In this document: positions 6,817 to 8,639 of the stretch, piece by piece
How positions within the stretch are numbered: the stretch's first letter is position 1
How the letters are laid out: every line of letters starts with the position of its first letter
Assembly (NCBI GenBank): GCA_030614645.1
Contig: JAUWTR010000041.1
Location: 1 to 8,639 of the forward strand
Reading direction: 5' to 3'
DNA from: Candidatus Aminicenantota bacterium
GTDB lineage: Bacteria > Acidobacteriota > Aminicenantia > Aminicenantales > Aminicenantaceae
DNA length: 8,639 bases
Position numbers and translations under genes: made by a program
The notes under the pieces: generated by a model
The model's input: the letters and a program-made list of their open reading frames with translations, nothing else
Databases searched by the model: none
Told to the model about the DNA's origin: nothing

Positions 6817-7661
6817 TATTTAACTCCTTTTAATTTATCATAAATACGATTCAATTCATCAAGGGAGAAGTAATGGATTTTAATGATCCCCTTCTTTGCA
6901 CTGCCGGATATAGCCACTTTTGTGCTCAGCAGTTTGATGAAATCATCCTGAAGCGCCATCAGGTTGGGGTCGAGATCTGGTTTTTGCTTCTTTTGCGGTT
7001 TATCCTTGATTTTACTAATTATTTTCTCGATATTGCGTACCGAAAGGTTCTTTTTAATGATTTGACGGGCAAAGGAAACCTGAACCTCCGGTTCTTTGAT
7101 CGTGATCAAGGCCCGGGCATGTCCCATAGAGAGCTGGTTTTGTAACAGCATTTCCTGAATTTCTTTAGGCAGCTTTAGCAAACGCAGGTAATTGGCAACT
7201 GATGCCCGGTCTTTTCCCACTTTTTCAGCGACTTCTTGTTGGGTATAATGGAGGTCCAAAGTCATTTTCTGATAAGCTGCAGCAATATCCATGGGATTTA
7301 AATCTTCCCTCTGCAGGTTTTCGATCAACGATGCTTCATGCTGCTGTGGTTCGGTCATCTTCCGTATCAGAGTCGGAATTTTTTTAAGTCCTGCCTTTTG
7401 GGCGGCACGCCATCTGCGTTCTCCGACTATAATCTTGTAATAATTCTCTTCAGGCACGGCCACGATCGGCTGAAGAATCCCTGTCTCTTTTATTGACCTG
7501 GCAAGCTCTTCCAGGGTTTCCGGATTAAAGTTAGACCTAGGTTGATGTGGATTGGGCTTGAATTTTTCAACATCCACCTCAATAAATTTTTCTTCCTTTA
7601 AAATACCGTATTCTTCTGGAAGAAATGCTTTCAAGCCTTTACCTAATGCTTTCTTTTTCAT
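6816..7661 (-). CDS. parB: Chromosome-partitioning protein ParB (CTPase clamp)
   Basis: ParB (Spo0J) binds parS, hydrolyses CTP, and slides along DNA as a clamp to build the partition complex that ParA moves. The 281 aa are of usual length. The N-terminus [14 protein letters not shown] (2-15 region) is the basic peptide that stimulates ParA. The CTP-binding boxes are NPHQPR (37-42), GERRWRA (80-86) and [14 protein letters not shown] (114-127). The helix-turn-helix that reads parS is at about 138-162 ([20 protein letters not shown]). A Lys/Gln-rich linker follows (215-232), then a C-terminal dimerisation domain (234-281). The ATG overlaps the parA stop by 4 nt (ATGA), with GAGGAG about 11 nt upstream. 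A parS site lies just upstream of parA, consistent with self-regulation and an origin-near location. The call is secure. Confidence 0.97.
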   Translation of the reverse strand: MKKKALGKGLKAFLPEEYGILKEEKFIEVDVEKFKPNPHQPRSNFNPETLEELARSIKETGILQPIVAVPEENYYKIIVGERRWRAAQKAGLKKIPTLIRKMTEPQQHEASLIENLQREDLNPMDIAAAYQKMTLDLHYTQQEVAEKVGKDRASVANYLRLLKLPKEIQEMLLQNQLSMGHARALITIKEPEVQVSFARQIIKKNLSVRNIEKIISKIKDKPQKKQKPDLDPNLMALQDDFIKLLSTKVAISGSAKKGIIKIHYFSLDELNRIYDKLKGVK

Positions 7662-8413
7662 CGATTTAGCAACTCCTCGGCTAATTTTATATAGGATTGC
7701 GCTCCTTTGGATTTGATATCATAAACAAGAGCCGGCTTCCCAAAGCTTGGTGCTTCAGCCAGCTTAACCGTTCTTGGAATAATAACCTTATAGACAACAC
7801 TGTGAAGGCATTGGCGGATTTCTTGTGCTACCTGCTTGGACAGGTTTGTCCGCTCATCATACATAGTGAGAATAATCCCTTCTATGATGAGCGAAGGGTT
7901 GAGATATTCCCTCACTTCGTCGAGAATATTCAAAAGGTCTGGCATGCCTTCCATGCAAAAAAATTCTGTTTGTACTGGAATCAAGATAGAATCTGCAGAC
8001 GTCAGGGCATTAATAGTCAGGAATCCCAAGGAAGGGGGACAGTCGATAAGGATGAAATTAAATTTATTTCTGACTCGGTTCAGCGTTTCCTTCAGTCGAG
8101 TTTCCCGGTTTTTCTCGGAATGTATCTCTGCTTCAAATCCTGATAATTCCTGAGAACAGGGGCACACATAAAAATTATCCAGCTCTGTCGGCAGGACATA
8201 ATCCATTAAATACTTGCCATTCATAAGCGGAGGGTAAATCCCGAAGTTTTCCTTCTTATTTATGCCTAATCCAGTGGTTGCCATCCCCTGAGGATCGAAA
8301 TCGACAATAAGAACCCGCTGATTTTTCATTGCCAGGGAAGCGCCAAGATTAATGGCAGTGGTTGTCTTGCCTACGCCTCCCTTTTGGTTGGCCACAGAGA
8401 TTATCTTATTCAT
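7658..8413 (-). CDS. parA: Chromosome-partitioning ATPase ParA (Soj/MinD-like)
   Basis: A deviant-Walker ATPase that binds DNA as an ATP dimer and pulls ParB-parS complexes apart. The 251 aa match the short chromosomal class (Soj type) without the N-terminal HTH of plasmid type Ia ParA. Visible are the deviant Walker [11 protein letters not shown] (11-20) with signature Lys11, the switch I region [14 protein letters not shown] (37-50), Walker [12 protein letters not shown] (120-130) and the C-terminal [17 protein letters not shown] (211-227), which is characteristic of Soj/ParA. The ATG at 8413 gives the canonical [13 protein letters not shown] beginning. The Shine-Dalgarno sequence is weak. 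It is the first gene of the string, with promoter and parS immediately upstream, and overlaps parB by 4 nt. Being chromosomal rather than plasmid-borne is inferred from class and neighbours. Confidence 0.97.
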   Translation of the reverse strand: MNKIISVANQKGGVGKTTTAINLGASLAMKNQRVLIVDFDPQGMATTGLGINKKENFGIYPPLMNGKYLMDYVLPTELDNFYVCPCSQELSGFEAEIHSEKNRETRLKETLNRVRNKFNFILIDCPPSLGFLTINALTSADSILIPVQTEFFCMEGMPDLLNILDEVREYLNPSLIIEGIILTMYDERTNLSKQVAQEIRQCLHSVVYKVIIPRTVKLAEAPSFGKPALVYDIKSKGAQSYIKLAEELLNR

Positions 8414-8433
8414 TATTCATCTACTTTTGTCTG

Positions 8434-8461
8434 AACTATTCGCGAATTCTCGTGAATAGTT
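8434..8461. repeat. Inverted repeat in the parA leader
   Basis: Arms AACTATTCGCGA (8434-8445) and TCGTGAATAGTT (8450-8461) are complementary at 11 of 12 positions around a 4-base loop (attc). The centre includes the palindromes TTCGCGAA and GAATTC. The right half contains TTCTCGTGAA, one base from the parS core TTCACGTGAA. It could be a protein-binding operator, a degenerate ParB site, or a leader stem. It lies about 20 bp before the parA start and 9 bp from parS. Only the symmetry is seen directly. Confidence 0.6.
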
Positions 8462-8470
8462 CTGGTGAAA

Positions 8471-8486
8471 TGTTCCACGTGGAACA
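8471..8486. promoter_or_regulatory. parS centromere-like site
   Basis: A perfect 16-bp palindrome, TGTTCCACGTGGAACA, fits the near-universal bacterial parS consensus TGTTYCACGTGRAACA. ParB loads here. It is 57 bp upstream of parA and just downstream of the predicted transcription start, so ParB occupancy may repress or modulate its own operon. It is the only full match I see in the window. Chromosomal parS sites usually cluster near the replication origin. Confidence 0.95.
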
Positions 8487-8496
8487 TTGCTATAGG

Positions 8497-8525
8497 ATTA
8501 AAACAGATTTTGCCATTTTTTTCAA
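8497..8525 (-). promoter_or_regulatory. Predicted sigma70 promoter of the parAB-bactofilin string
   Basis: On the minus strand: -35 TTGAAA (8520-8525), a 17-bp spacer, and -10 TTTAAT (8497-8502) preceded by a TGn extension. Each hexamer differs from consensus at one base. Transcription would start near 8490, placing parS in the first 20 nt and giving a leader of about 77 nt before parA. Sequence match is seen; activity is inferred. Confidence 0.6.
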
Positions 8526-8543
8526 TAAAAATGTGCCTGGGAG

Positions 8544-8561
8544 CCCCCCCCCTTTTTTTTT
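8544..8561. repeat. Homopolymer pair C9/T9
   Basis: Nine C followed directly by nine T on the plus strand (G9 after A9 in the sense of the operon). It lies about 20 bp upstream of the parAB -35 box. Such tracts are prone to slippage, so the exact lengths may vary between cells or reflect sequencing error. Confidence 0.8.
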
Positions 8562-8591
8562 AAGCTTACTAAAGTTGGAAGGCATGGACAC

Positions 8592-8639
8592 GGGTAAGCC
8601 CCTTCGAAAGACAGGGATTTACCCCAGCGAGGAAATCCC
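8592..8639. repeat. Overlapping, mutually exclusive hairpins at the window edge
   Basis: GGGTAA (8592-8597) can pair with TTACCC (8619-8624), with CCC/GGG (8599-8601 with 8614-8616) stacking inside. GGGATTT (8614-8620) can instead pair with AAATCCC (8633-8639). The two share bases 8614-8620, so only one can form at a time. On the minus strand, GGGGTAAATCCCTGTC and GGGGCTTACCCGTGTC also match at 11 of 16 positions as imperfect direct repeats. It may be a structured leader of the neighbouring unit, a dispersed repeat, or an element end. The structure reaches the edge and may continue. Confidence 0.45.

Noticed and set aside
7697..8143. 148-codon plus-strand open frame
   Set aside because: Fully antisense to parA, whose motifs are complete. 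No independent evidence of coding.
8514..8533. Weak inverted repeat CATTTTT/AAAAATG
   Set aside because: The arms are almost pure A/T and overlap the better-supported -35 box. The symmetry is probably incidental to A/T-rich promoter DNA.
8539..8561. Possible plus-strand intrinsic terminator (GGG-AG-CCC then T9)
   Set aside because: A two-base loop is too small for a stable stem, and no plus-strand gene ends here.
8522..8638. Minus-strand open frame of 38 sense codons ending at TGA 8524, open to the right edge
   Set aside because: It runs through the G9/A9 tract and into the parAB -35 box, has odd Gly/Cys/Pro composition and no recognisable motif. It is too short to support as the tail of an upstream gene without the flank.
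1..8639. CRISPR arrays, tRNA/rRNA genes, transposases, phage or toxin-antitoxin genes
   Set aside because: I looked for spaced direct repeats, cloverleaf-like segments and such protein families on both strands and found none; the window is almost fully covered by housekeeping genes.

Overview
The window is one co-directional gene string: every gene I can support lies on the minus strand, so it reads right to left. It looks chromosomal and comes from a Gram-negative-type bacterium. It holds a complete route to CMP-Kdo, the sugar nucleotide used for the lipopolysaccharide core. It also has a chromosomal-type ParA/ParB pair with a canonical parS site, and a bactofilin. Moderate GC by eye, several TTG starts or near-starts, an Aquifex-type (Cys-containing) KdsA, and the order parA-parB-bactofilin-kds suggest an uncultured deep-branching lineage such as Omnitrophota or another PVC-like group. 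That placement is an inference, and no rRNA or marker tree is available here.

Right end (8414-8639): a non-coding leader. It contains a good sigma70-type promoter reading left, a perfect 16-bp parS palindrome just after the predicted transcription start, a 12-bp-arm inverted repeat in the 5' leader, a G9/A9 homopolymer pair (minus-strand sense), and two overlapping, mutually exclusive hairpins at the window edge. parA, parB and a bactofilin gene follow with 4-nt and 1-nt overlaps. ParA and ParB with parS should segregate the chromosome origin, and the bactofilin is a self-polymerising cytoskeletal protein.

Middle (6403 to 3146): kdsB starts with TTG inside the bactofilin stop, then kdsA, a 140-bp gap with a possible internal promoter, kdsD and kdsC. 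Together these convert ribulose 5-phosphate to arabinose 5-phosphate (KdsD), Kdo 8-phosphate (KdsA), Kdo (KdsC) and CMP-Kdo (KdsB).

Left part (3113 to 1): a phosphomannomutase/phosphoglucomutase and a mannose-1-phosphate guanylyltransferase, which make GDP-mannose from mannose 6-phosphate. They are followed, with a 4-nt ATGA overlap, by a gene of unrecognised family with a protein-kinase-like N-lobe that runs off the left edge.

The overall picture is a chromosome-segregation/cytoskeleton module joined head to tail to an envelope-sugar module, with a possible kinase at its end. The individual enzymes are ordinary. The points worth a second look are the linkage, the kinase-like gene, and the leader region with parS.
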